A stretch of DNA of 18,023 nt from Candidatus Cibiobacter qucibialis (GCA_004000625.1 SAUS01000055.1:1-18023), one strand, 5' to 3'; counted from the first letter of the stretch, positions 6,982 through 13,286 are shown. The notes: a model not told the origin generated them from the letters alone. Numbers and translations are program-made.

Positions 6982-6999
6982 GATTAGCGTTAGCTAACC
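6982..6999 (-). promoter_or_regulatory. TTAG-N6-CTAA site 1 at enolase start site
   Basis: On the minus strand the site reads GGTTAGCTAACGCTAATC. It lies just downstream of the predicted enolase start of transcription (about +7 to +24). Two further sites with the same arms and 6-base spacing sit at the same place relative to two other promoters (7195-7212 and 7581-7598). Confidence 0.6.
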
Positions 7000-7011
7000 T
7001 TCAGCACCGTC

Positions 7012-7040
7012 ATTCTATCACAGGTTGTTACAAAATGCAA
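7012..7040 (-). promoter_or_regulatory. Sigma-A promoter of enolase
   Basis: On the minus strand TTGCAT (7035-7040), 17 bases, TAGAAT (7012-7017). The -10 box is 5/6 to consensus. The start would be near 7005, giving an 80-base leader. Nothing recognisable is seen from 7041 to 7157. Confidence 0.65.
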
Positions 7041-7157
7041 GGTACTTTTTGTGTTTGGCGGCTGCGGCAGAGTGTTCTTATTTTTGCCGAGAAAACGTTT
7101 ATTTAATCTAACTTTTTGAATATTTTGAAACTTTTTTATTTTGATTTGCTCCGGGGC

Positions 7158-7186
7158 TTGACAAAATCCTGACGGCGTGGTATTGT
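7158..7186 (+). promoter_or_regulatory. Sigma-A promoter of plus-strand small RNA
   Basis: TTGACA (perfect -35, 7158-7163), 17 bases, TATTGT (7181-7186, 5/6). No open reading frame with a ribosome site follows before the terminator at 7294-7346. Confidence 0.75.
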
Positions 7187-7192
7187 TTGTTC

Positions 7193-7340
7193 ATGGTTAG
7201 TTTGCGCTAATCTCGCAGGCAGCGACCCTCACAGCATGTAGGGAACAGCCCTCCCTTACATGGGTTGCTGCTTTGCCCCCCTTACATCAATAGGACCCCC
7301 GCCTTTTTTCTCTCTTTTGCAGGCGGGGGTCTTATTGTAT
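7193..7340 (+). ncRNA. Predicted small RNA, about 150 nt, plus strand
   Basis: A strong promoter and a strong terminator bound a non-coding stretch. The transcript would start with the TTAG-N6-CTAA motif. It would then form a long hairpin at 7219-7271: GCAGCGACC pairs with GGTTGCTGC, and CATGTAGGGA pairs with TCCCTTACATG, with a 7-base one-sided bulge (CTCACAG) between helices. It ends in the terminator. The form does not match 6S RNA, SRP RNA, tmRNA or RNase P as I know them. Identity unknown. Confidence 0.65.
7195..7212 (+). promoter_or_regulatory. TTAG-N6-CTAA site 2 at plus-strand small RNA start
   Basis: GGTTAGTTTGCGCTAATC begins about 9 bases after the -10 box. The arms are identical to site 1 (GGTTAG and CTAATC). 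It could be a DNA operator or, since the arms pair, a 5' RNA hairpin. Confidence 0.6.
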
Positions 7341-7346
7341 TATTTT
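7294..7346 (+). terminator. Strong intrinsic terminator of plus-strand small RNA
   Basis: GACCCCCGCC (7294-7303) pairs perfectly with GGCGGGGGTC (7322-7331) over a T-rich loop and is followed by TTATTGTATTATTTT. Confidence 0.88.
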
Positions 7347-7376
7347 GCCTGCGCGGGGCCGAGGGAACAGACCCAT

Positions 7377-7420
7377 ACAAACAAAACCGGCACCCATGTG
7401 GCTCATTCCATGGGTGCCGG
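7377..7420 (-). terminator. Terminator of minus-strand small RNA
   Basis: CCGGCACCCATG (7387-7398) pairs with CATGGGTGCCGG (7409-7420), a perfect 12-bp stem. On the minus strand it is followed by TTTTGTTTGT. Confidence 0.8.
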
Positions 7421-7580
7421 CCTTGCTTTGATTCGGTATGCCCTTGCAGGCGATAATGGTATTTTTGCGCGGCATGCTTGCATGCCCGGTGGGCACTGCC
7501 GCAAATGAAACGGAGGCAATAAGGAGATTTGTGGGGATATGATGCAGCCGGAACGGAGGTCAATCAGCTGGCTGCGCGCC

Positions 7581-7598
7581 AGTTAGTGTTATCTAATC
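7581..7598 (-). promoter_or_regulatory. TTAG-N6-CTAA site 3 at minus-strand small RNA start
   Basis: Plus-strand reading AGTTAGTGTTATCTAATC. It has the same arms and spacing as sites 1 and 2 with two arm-edge differences, and the same position (about +4 to +21) relative to its promoter. Confidence 0.55.
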
Positions 7599-7607
7599 AG
7601 CAAAGAT

Positions 7608-7637
7608 ATAGTAGCATACTCAGGCGGAGGTTGTCAA
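7608..7637 (-). promoter_or_regulatory. Sigma-A promoter of minus-strand small RNA
   Basis: On the minus strand TTGACA (perfect, 7632-7637), 18 bases, TACTAT (7608-7613). Start near 7601. Confidence 0.6.
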
Positions 7638-7687
7638 GCAAAAGCAGGGAATTTGTTCAAAAAGTTTTGGAGGGGATGCAACACGAT

Positions 7688-7724
7688 AAAAAAGGCACGC
7701 TGCCTGTTTGTGCGGGCAGCGTGC
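7688..7724 (-). terminator. Terminator of the DUF2798 gene, displaced by repeat copy D
   Basis: GCACGCTGCC (7695-7704) pairs with GGCAGCGTGC (7715-7724). On the minus strand the stem is followed by six T. The nearest upstream gene on this strand is the DUF2798 gene ending at 7911. Repeat copy D lies exactly between that gene and this terminator. Confidence 0.85.
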
Positions 7725-7737
7725 TGGATTTGCTTTA

Positions 7738-7911
7738 GGGCAACACCGCACAATTCCCGCCTTGCGGCTTAAGCACCGCTCCGGCAGCTGCGGCACGGCA
7801 TCTGCGTTGCCAAAATGCTCGATAAGACATCCAGTATTATCTGCGCTTTTGGCTTGGCATCTGCCGCACCTCGCTCGCCGTATCGGCACTTAGAATTATG
7901 CGGTATTGCCT
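7738..7911 (-). repeat. Dispersed 174-nt element, copy D
   Basis: Same length and almost identical sequence to copy B, inverted relative to it. TA flanks at 7736-7737 and 7912-7913. It is in the same sense as the DUF2798 gene, whose stop codon TAA is made by its left end together with the flanking TA. Confidence 0.93.
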
Positions 7912-8387
7912 TAGTGCTGTTCCTGGTTTTCCGCTTGCAGCTGTTTGCGGAAAATAGCGCGGAAGATAAACCGGCTGAGCGGGCCGCAGTAGAACATCTG
8001 CCAGCAGAGCGCCATAGGGAAGTTGCAGCCCCAGGTATGCACCCATGTGCCAAAGCTGGGCTCCTTGAACAGCAGGGTAGCCACAAGGCTCATAACTGGG
8101 CACATGATGCAGACGATCATCAGGGAGATGGCATAGGTAATGAACTGCGGGCGGTCCGTGGGGCGCATAAAGGTGAACGCCAGGGCGGTGGCCAGCTTTT
8201 CGACCACAAAGAATTCCAGCACAAAGGCCACGGGCACCATAATGGGCATTTCGTGCAGAGCCATGCCAAAGGTAGCGTTGGTAACGCCGCCGGTGTTCAA
8301 GGCAACGTTATAAACGATCATGCCATACACCATGATGGTGGCCATGACGATGGTAAATACGATTCTTTGCGGCAGTGTTTTGGGCAT
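7911..8387 (-). CDS. DUF2798 family membrane protein
   Basis: A 158-residue protein with four hydrophobic segments (about 8-30, 42-66, 83-106 and 120-146), matching my memory of DUF2798 proteins (PKxxxxRIVFTIxMxxxMVYGMIxYN opening, CxMCPxMSLxAT and NFPMALCWQ stretches). A cytoplasmic-membrane location is expected; the function is unknown. The frame extends upstream to 8480, but that part reads through a terminator-like hairpin. The ATG at 8387 has AAAGGAG at good spacing and gives the family start. The stop codon straddles the junction with repeat copy D, so the last residues (about QEQH) could have changed on insertion. Confidence 0.85.
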   Translation of the reverse strand: MPKTLPQRIVFTIVMATIMVYGMIVYNVALNTGGVTNATFGMALHEMPIMVPVAFVLEFFVVEKLATALAFTFMRPTDRPQFITYAISLMIVCIMCPVMSLVATLLFKEPSFGTWVHTWGCNFPMALCWQMFYCGPLSRFIFRAIFRKQLQAENQEQH

Positions 8388-8423
8388 AGGAAAGTGCTCC
8401 TTTCTGAAATCAAGACCGCAGAC

Positions 8424-8463
8424 AAAAAAGAAAGACAGCGAAACTTTCGTCTCGCTGTCTTTC
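8424..8463 (-). terminator. Terminator hairpin in DUF2798 leader (attenuator candidate)
   Basis: On the minus strand GAAAGACAGCGA (8452-8463) pairs with TCGCTGTCTTTC (8430-8441), 12 bp, then a run of T (8424-8429). It lies between the promoter near 8492 and the start codon at 8387, about 37 bases ahead of the ATG. Only about 20 transcribed bases precede it, too few for a typical aptamer. Confidence 0.75.
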
Positions 8464-8491
8464 CGTGCTGCGACTACCATTTATTGTGGCT

Positions 8492-8520
8492 ATCATAGCA
8501 CGTTTTGAAATTTTGTGTAA
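8492..8520 (-). promoter_or_regulatory. Extended -10 promoter of the DUF2798 gene
   Basis: On the minus strand TGCTATGAT gives an extended -10 (TATGAT at 8492-8497). The -35 position, 17 bases further, is poor (TTACAC), as is common for extended -10 promoters. Confidence 0.55.
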
Positions 8521-8683
8521 TAGGGAAATTACAGATTCTCCGCCTTGCGCAGATTAAACAGATTTGATTGGATGCATTTGTGCAGGATGCGCATGGGGCA
8601 AACCGGAAGGGTTGGATGTTCTCAACAGGTGCGGGAAAAATTGTGGAAAAGGAAGCGTTTTTTCAGTTGTGGCCGATTATTTA

Positions 8684-8720
8684 GGTTTCTCCACGGCGGG
8701 ATGAGGGCATCCCGCCCTGC
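8684..8720 (+). repeat. Fragment of dispersed intergenic repeat block
   Basis: GGTTTCTCC, CGGCGGG and GAGGGCATCCCGCCCT match 13628-13661 with few differences and include a GGCGGGAT/ATCCCGCC palindrome. The rest of 8521-8909 has no gene. It contains a second weak GGGAC...GTTCCCTAC palindrome near 8819-8842, apparently decayed repeat material. Confidence 0.6.
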
Positions 8721-8909
8721 AGCATGGTTGTGAGCAAATAAACAATCATTTTTTCACATCGTCCTATACAAATATTTTACGGCGCGGGGCATATGGTTGG
8801 CAATTTTCAGGCTCGTCCGGGACATTGAGGACGCCGTTCCCTACCGACAGCCTAAAAAGCTCGGCTCCAATTCCTAATTGCTAATTTGGTCTTACTTTTT
8901 GCGGCACGC

Positions 8910-8940
8910 AAAAAAGTGCCCGGCTGCTAGGCAGCCGGGC
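8910..8940 (-). terminator. Terminator of the RmlD-like gene
   Basis: GCCCGGCTGC (8918-8927) pairs with GCAGCCGGGC (8931-8940), with six T after it on the minus strand. It starts 7 bases past the stop codon. Confidence 0.92.
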
Positions 8941-8947
8941 GTTACGC

Positions 8948-9793
8948 TTATTGCAGGGAGTTAATGTACTCGTTCAGGGCCTCTTTCCAGGGGCGGGGCT
9001 GGGGCAGGTTGTCCAGGCGGAGCATTAGGTTATCCAGCACGGTGTAGCTAGGGGTACTGCCAGCGTCCGCTGCGCGGATGGGGTGCAGCTCCAGTTTATC
9101 TTCCATATGGGCAGCTTTCAGGATGGCTTGGGCGAAGTCATAGCGGCTGCAGCGGCCCTGGCACACGATATGGTAAATGCCCAGGGTATCATGGTCGATC
9201 AACTGCTCCACCGCGGCGGTCAGGTCATCGGCCGAGGTAGGGGAGGCAAAGCGATCCGTGGGAACGGCCAGCCAGGGGCAGGTGGGGTCTGCGGCGGCGT
9301 TCAGCACGGTGGAAACAAAATCCCGCCCGATGCCGTACACCCAGGCGCTGCGCACGATCAGGTAGCGGTGGCACAGCGTGCGCACAAACTCTTCGCCCGC
9401 AAGCTTGCTTTTACCATACAGGCTTTCAGGGGCGGGGGCATCGAACTCATTATAGGGGTGGTGACTCGCCTTGGCAAACACATCATCGGTGGAGAACTGC
9501 ACCATCTTGGCCCCCAGCGCATCGGCGGCAAGGGCCAGGTTGCGGGGGGCCAGGGCGTTGACGCGGTAAGCGCGGTCGGGGTCCGTCTCGCAGCCGTCCT
9601 CATCATTAAAGCCGGTGCAGTTGATGATGACATCCGGGCGGTTGGCATCCGCAAAGGCGCGGACTTCGGCGGGGACAGTCACATCCACTTCCGCCACATC
9701 GGTGGCGATCAGCTGGTATTTTTCGCGGTCAAGCCGTGTACACAGCGCCTGACCAAGATGGCCGTTGGCACCGCTGATCCAAACTTTGAGCAT
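8948..9793 (-). CDS. RmlD-like sugar-nucleotide reductase (SDR family)
   Basis: A 281-residue extended short-chain dehydrogenase of the RmlD type, the family of dTDP-4-dehydrorhamnose reductase. NAD(P)-binding GANGHLGQ lies at 8-15, the STDDVF segment at 101-106 (STDYVF in classical RmlD), and the catalytic YGKSK pair Tyr126/Lys130 follows. The C-terminal half carries RFASPTSADDL and the family sugar-binding region. No other rhamnose genes are nearby, so the substrate is uncertain, and the Tyr to Asp change in the STDYVF motif weakens a strict RmlD call. The ATG at 9793 has GGAGG ahead. It has its own promoter (9859-9887) and terminator. Confidence 0.85.
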   Translation of the reverse strand: MLKVWISGANGHLGQALCTRLDREKYQLIATDVAEVDVTVPAEVRAFADANRPDVIINCTGFNDEDGCETDPDRAYRVNALAPRNLALAADALGAKMVQFSTDDVFAKASHHPYNEFDAPAPESLYGKSKLAGEEFVRTLCHRYLIVRSAWVYGIGRDFVSTVLNAAADPTCPWLAVPTDRFASPTSADDLTAAVEQLIDHDTLGIYHIVCQGRCSRYDFAQAILKAAHMEDKLELHPIRAADAGSTPSYTVLDNLMLRLDNLPQPRPWKEALNEYINSLQ

Positions 9794-9858
9794 TGCTGTT
9801 TTCCTCCATCTGGAACGGGGCAGTAGAGCACCCCGGAATTCTTCTCATACGCGGTTTT

Positions 9859-9887
9859 ATTATAGCCCTGCTGGTTGAGAAGTGCAA
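9859..9887 (-). promoter_or_regulatory. Sigma-A promoter of the RmlD-like gene
   Basis: On the minus strand TTGCAC (9882-9887), 17 bases, a perfect TATAAT (9859-9864). It lies in the 131-base gap after the amidase gene, so the reductase can be transcribed independently. Confidence 0.7.
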
Positions 9888-9924
9888 TGCGTTTTGCCGG
9901 ATTTGGCGAAAAAAAGCGGCGGGA

Positions 9925-11034
9925 TCAACCTACATCCGTTACGGCAACATTGCTTACCAGGTCGTAGCTGGTTTTGGTGTTCCAGTCGCGGCGGATGACG
10001 GCTTCGGCGGTCAGGGCGGTGTTATCGTACAGGATGCTCCACTGGGTATTGCTGGTCACATCCTGCGGGTTGGGGGCCTGAGAGGCCGCCTGCAGGGCCT
10101 GCCAGGCAATTTCCCGGTCAATACTGCCTGCATTGGCATCCAGGATTTCCTCGATGGCATCATAGCGCTCCCGGCCATGGCCGTAAACGCCGTTGCGCTG
10201 GTTGGGCAGAACGTTATCCTTGTACATGACAAAGAAGTTGGTTACGCTGCGGCTGGGGGTAGCGGTCAAGGGGCGGGTGGGGTCATTGCAGTCGTATTCC
10301 AGCACGCGGCCATCACCGGAAGCATCGGTGATATAGAAGTGGTAATCCCGCCCGCTGGAAGCGAACATATCATATTTGCTCAGCAGCTCTACAGCTTCGG
10401 CTGTGGTGGCGGCGCGGTCCAGCACCAGGCGGATGGCAAGGGTGGTAGCGATCATCGGCTTGCCGGTCTGCTGGTAGGTGGGGTCACTGTCCAGCGTGAG
10501 AACGGCGATAGAAACGCCCTTTTCATTCATGCCGTCCAGGCAGATGAACGGCGCGGTGAGGGTTGCCAGCTTTTTGGCCATGCTCGCGTCCGGCGTGTTG
10601 GCGTTGATGTTATCCAGTGCGGCAAAGGCGACCGAGGCGTAATCGTCCTTGGGGGTGCAGTAGACCAGCATGGCGGAGGTATCGTTCTTGAAATCATAGT
10701 TGCGGCCCATCAGGGTGTGGTCGTCCGTGCCCTGGGTGCAGAACGCGCTGCAGCCAAAGTTTGGGGCTTTCATATGGATGGGCAGGTAGGGCAGGGCTTC
10801 GGCCAGGATGGCATTGATCATGCTCTGGTTATCGGTAATGCCGCGGTCGATCAGGCGGTCGAGATCATACGCATAGTCAATATCCATGCGGTAGAGGTTA
10901 TAGTCTTCGTAATCGGTCAGTTTGCGGATGCTGTGGATGCTTTTGAGCCGGGTAAAGTACACCCCGCCGCCAACGGCGGCGGCGATGATGACCACGGCAA
11001 CCAGAGCGGAAATGATCCATTGAATCGCTTTCAT
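9925..11034 (-). CDS. Membrane-anchored Ntn hydrolase (linear amide C-N hydrolase / acyltransferase family)
   Basis: A 369-residue protein with an N-terminal membrane anchor (about residues 5-27) and an extracytoplasmic choloylglycine-hydrolase-like or acyl-CoA:6-APA acyltransferase-like domain. The expected nucleophile is Cys95 in NFGCSAF, followed by GRNYDF (110-115) and GMNEKGVS (168-175), the usual motif order of these N-terminal nucleophile enzymes. In the family the Cys becomes N-terminal by processing; here about 94 residues precede it, including the anchor. Substrate unknown: bile-salt conjugates, N-acyl amino acids or lactams are all possible. The ATG at 11034 follows AGGAG. It lies 54 bases downstream of the TetR gene and is probably co-transcribed with it. 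Confidence 0.85.
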   Translation of the reverse strand: MKAIQWIISALVAVVIIAAAVGGGVYFTRLKSIHSIRKLTDYEDYNLYRMDIDYAYDLDRLIDRGITDNQSMINAILAEALPYLPIHMKAPNFGCSAFCTQGTDDHTLMGRNYDFKNDTSAMLVYCTPKDDYASVAFAALDNINANTPDASMAKKLATLTAPFICLDGMNEKGVSIAVLTLDSDPTYQQTGKPMIATTLAIRLVLDRAATTAEAVELLSKYDMFASSGRDYHFYITDASGDGRVLEYDCNDPTRPLTATPSRSVTNFFVMYKDNVLPNQRNGVYGHGRERYDAIEEILDANAGSIDREIAWQALQAASQAPNPQDVTSNTQWSILYDNTALTAEAVIRRDWNTKTSYDLVSNVAVTDVG

Positions 11035-11088
11035 CTTTTTCTCCTGTTCATGACGGGTTGGCGGACAAACGGGGGCGGTGCTGGCTGA

Positions 11089-11787
11089 TTATGCTTTTAC
11101 GGAATCCGGCAGCGGGAAGGAAAAACGCATGGCAAGCGCTTTGAACAGCTCCTGCATGACCTGCACGGCAATGGCGCGGATATCCAGCTTAGCGATAAAA
11201 TCCAGCACCTGCTTTTGCTCTGCGGCGGGCACCGCGTAAGCGTTTAAACTCATGGAAAGGAAGCGGGCCAACTTTTTTTCCAGCGTAAAGTATTTATCGC
11301 ACGGGCGGGACATATAGCCCCGCATTATGCCCGCAGAGCCGATCTCCAGTTCATAGAAGTCGCTTTCGGTATAGCTGGGCAGGTAGGGGCCGAAAATGCG
11401 GTACAGTTCGCTGGAGGTGTGCTGGTAGATATACTCGGACGCTTCGGTGTGGCTGTAGGCTTCCAGGTAGATATCCCGCAGGTTCTCGTTCAGCTCGGTC
11501 AAAGCCAGCTGGATGCTGGTTTCCACCGCGTACACATAGACGGGCGGCAGCTTTTGGCCTGCGATCTGGCCCGCCATATCAAACTGACTGCCGAACATGA
11601 ATTTGACCAGCTCCACCAGAACGCCATCCTTGGTGCGGAACACATTCTGGAAGGTACTGATGCTGACATCGGCTTCCTTGACAATTTCGGCAACAGTGGT
11701 GCGGGTATAGCCTTTTTCCAGAAAGAACCGAACACAGGCCGTTAAAATGCGGCGCTTGGCGTCGGCGCTGTCATATCGTCTGGGCAT
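11089..11787 (-). CDS. TetR family transcriptional regulator
   Basis: About 232 residues. The N-terminal TetR helix-turn-helix includes AKRRILTACVRFFLEKGYTRTTVAEIVKEADVS and STFQNVFRTKDGVL. The C-terminal ligand domain is not assignable. The start is uncertain: the ATG at 11787 fits TetR N-termini (MPRRYDSADAK), while a GTG at 11796 would add three residues. Neither has a strong ribosome site. It precedes the Ntn hydrolase by 54 bases with no terminator between, so it probably controls its own two-gene operon. Confidence 0.88.
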   Translation of the reverse strand: MPRRYDSADAKRRILTACVRFFLEKGYTRTTVAEIVKEADVSISTFQNVFRTKDGVLVELVKFMFGSQFDMAGQIAGQKLPPVYVYAVETSIQLALTELNENLRDIYLEAYSHTEASEYIYQHTSSELYRIFGPYLPSYTESDFYELEIGSAGIMRGYMSRPCDKYFTLEKKLARFLSMSLNAYAVPAAEQKQVLDFIAKLDIRAIAVQVMQELFKALAMRFSFPLPDSVKA

Positions 11788-11821
11788 TAGAATCACGCTT
11801 TCTGTATTGGTTTATATGCCA

Positions 11822-11850
11822 ATTATAGCATTTGGATGCAGCGGGAACAA
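11822..11850 (-). promoter_or_regulatory. Promoter of the TetR-amidase operon with overlapping inverted repeat
   Basis: On the minus strand TTGTTC (11845-11850), 17 bases, perfect TATAAT (11822-11827) preceded by TG for an extended -10. CCAA and TTGG arms 9 bases apart surround the -10 box, a plausible TetR operator (inferred). Confidence 0.6.
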
Positions 11851-11922
11851 GTGGCCGGGATGGAGAAGATTTGGGCGGATATTTGGTGATATTGGATATC
11901 GGTTTTGATTGGGGTAACATAA

Positions 11923-11958
11923 CCAAAGGAGCCGCCGCAGATGCGGCAGCTCCTTTGG
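11923..11958 (-). terminator. Hairpin terminator of the coiled-coil membrane protein gene
   Basis: CCAAAGGAGC and GCCGCA pair with TGCGGC and GCTCCTTTGG over a very small loop, almost perfect. The T run on the minus strand is modest (GGTTATGTTAC). It begins 19 bases past the stop. Confidence 0.7.
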
Positions 11959-11976
11959 ATTATGTAGACATTTCTT

Positions 11977-12867
11977 TTAGATATACTTGTTGATGTAATC
12001 GGCGGTAACGAAATAGTTGGTTATCCGTGTGTTGGCTTCGGTCATGGCAAGGTAATCGTTTTGCATCTGCTGGTTTTCTTCCAGGTTGGAAATTGCTTTC
12101 ATCTGCTCTTCATGCTGCTTTTTCGACTGTGCGAGCAAGGCATCCTGCTTTGCAAGCTGCATACGCTGGTTCAGGATAATTTCTTCCTGCTGTGCGATGA
12201 TTTTATCAAGCTTGGCAATGATTTGCTCTAGCAGCATGGTCTGCAAAACCCGGTCAACATCGGTTTCGTGGCTGCTGCTGATGTAATCGTACAGATAATA
12301 AGCCACATAAACGCTTCTGTATTTATTTGGAATAATATTTGCAGAATATACGCTTTGTAATTTTTCTTTTGCTTCCTGCAGGTGCGAAACGGCAGCGTTA
12401 TAATCGTCGATTTGTGAAGGCAAAACGGAGCGGCAATCATTGGCGAGGGCAAGCATATGCTCGTATTCTTCAACATCCCTTTGAAAATTTTCTTTTATTT
12501 TTTCCTTTTCTTCTTCCTGCATTTTGGTGTTATCAGAAGAAACTGAACCAGCACAGGAAAAAAGAATGATAGAAACACCAATACCAAGAATCCCGGAAAT
12601 CACACCAATGGAAGGCGAGGTGAAAAAGCCAAAAGAGATAAAGAGTATGAGAAAACCCGCAATCATGTACGGTGTGATATCTTTTTTAGGAGATATATTA
12701 CCTTCCGCGGGAATCGGTGTACTTTCTACTTTTTCGACGAGAGCTTGTTCACATTGAATATCTTCCCGTGTAGAATGTATATCATCCTCTATTTTCCGAA
12801 CCAGCAGTTCCATGCTGTATACGTCACGCAGGTAATTTACTAGAATTTCATGGTTATAATTGGCCAT
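11977..12867 (-). CDS. Coiled-coil membrane protein of unknown function
   Basis: A 296-residue protein of no family I recognise. Residues 1-60 are charged and helical. Two hydrophobic segments form a tight hairpin (about 65-83 and 86-105). A long charged helix follows (112-180), then a tyrosine-rich stretch (NKYRSVYVAYYLYDYISS). A final coiled-coil (about 207-278) is rich in Gln, Glu and Lys with leucine/isoleucine heptads. Expected topology is a membrane hairpin with both ends on the same, probably cytoplasmic, side. The coding sequence is more AT-rich than its neighbours. It is divergent from an XRE regulator across a 126-base interval holding repeated ATAGTA boxes, suggesting a small acquired two-gene module. 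RBS AAGGAAGG lies 10 bases ahead. Confidence 0.85.
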   Translation of the reverse strand: MANYNHEILVNYLRDVYSMELLVRKIEDDIHSTREDIQCEQALVEKVESTPIPAEGNISPKKDITPYMIAGFLILFISFGFFTSPSIGVISGILGIGVSIILFSCAGSVSSDNTKMQEEEKEKIKENFQRDVEEYEHMLALANDCRSVLPSQIDDYNAAVSHLQEAKEKLQSVYSANIIPNKYRSVYVAYYLYDYISSSHETDVDRVLQTMLLEQIIAKLDKIIAQQEEIILNQRMQLAKQDALLAQSKKQHEEQMKAISNLEENQQMQNDYLAMTEANTRITNYFVTADYINKYI

Positions 12868-12899
12868 GGCAGTTAAACCTTCCTTTCTGTACTAATATT

Positions 12900-12967
12900 A
12901 TAGTATCTATTTTGATTATATAGTAATATTATGTATACGTCAATCACTCCATAGTAATTTTATAGTA
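12900..12967. promoter_or_regulatory. Four ATAGTA boxes in the divergent XRE interval
   Basis: ATAGTA occurs at 12900, 12920, 12951 and 12962 in the same direction. The steps of 20, 31 and 11 bases are close to 2, 3 and 1 helical turns. The boxes surround both promoters, a likely binding array for the adjacent XRE protein (inferred). Confidence 0.5.
12915..12943 (-). promoter_or_regulatory. Strong sigma-A promoter of the coiled-coil gene
   Basis: On the minus strand TTGACG (12938-12943), 17 bases, perfect TATAAT (12915-12920). An ATAGTA box overlaps the -10, consistent with repression. Confidence 0.75.
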
Positions 12968-12993
12968 AATTCAAGAAAAAGGAGTGGTAGTTC

Positions 12994-13269
12994 ATGAACC
13001 GTATACGCGACCTGCGGGAAGATATGGATTTGCGGCAGGTGGATGTGGCCGCGGCGACTGGAATCGATCAGAAAACCTTATCCAATTATGAAACAGGTAA
13101 GACACAGCCGGATGCCAGAGCGTTGGTTGCGCTGGCAGATTTTTTTCATGTGAGCATTGATTATCTTGTCGGGCGGACGGATGCTCCGGCAAGAGATTCG
13201 CAGTATCTCATCCATGAACTGTCCAAAATTCAGCAGGAATTGGAACGCATTAAAAGTGGATTGAAATAA
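12994..13269 (+). CDS. XRE family transcriptional regulator
   Basis: A 91-residue regulator made of one Cro/C1-type helix-turn-helix (about residues 4-60, core VDVAAATGIDQKTLSNYETGKTQPDARALVALADFFHVSIDYLVGR) and a short C-terminal helix (IHELSKIQQELERIKSG) that could dimerise. AGGAG lies 8 bases before the ATG. It is likely autoregulatory and a repressor of the divergent coiled-coil gene. A perfect terminator follows. Confidence 0.93.
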   Translation: MNRIRDLREDMDLRQVDVAAATGIDQKTLSNYETGKTQPDARALVALADFFHVSIDYLVGRTDAPARDSQYLIHELSKIQQELERIKSGLK

Positions 13270-13286
13270 AATTTTCCCTAAAGCAG

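Larger units (their letters stand above)
7377..7601 (-). ncRNA. Predicted small RNA, about 220 nt, minus strand
   Basis: The promoter at 7608-7637 and terminator at 7377-7420 bound a minus-strand stretch with no convincing reading frame or ribosome site. Within it GCAGCC pairs with GGCTGC, and GCGGCA pairs with TGCCGC around an inner GCCC/GGGC hairpin, so it is well structured. It begins with the TTAG-N6-CTAA site and points towards, but stops before, the plus-strand small RNA terminator and enolase. Identity unknown. Confidence 0.5.

Noticed and set aside
5047..6987. A 646-codon plus-strand open frame
   Set aside because: Antisense of enolase extended through the repeat and LysR start; no family features.
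7193..7340. 6S RNA, SRP RNA or tmRNA identity for the plus-strand small RNA
   Set aside because: No central open bubble between long closing helices (6S), no GGAAGCAGC-type tip (SRP), and no tRNA-like ends or tag frame (tmRNA).
7529..7738. TTG-started 69-codon plus-strand frame with AAGGAG nearby
   Set aside because: The ribosome site is only 2 bases from the TTG, the frame runs through a minus-strand promoter and the terminator hairpin at 7695-7724, and the protein resembles nothing.
7815..8498. Open frames sharing a peptide ICAFGLASAAPRSPYRHLE with frames near 3690, 5307 and 7815
   Set aside because: The shared peptide is a translation of the 174-nt repeat, not a gene family. It appears in either orientation and has no start signals.
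8545..8733. Short plus-strand frame after the DUF2798 promoter
   Set aside because: No ribosome site, and it runs through the palindromic repeat fragment.
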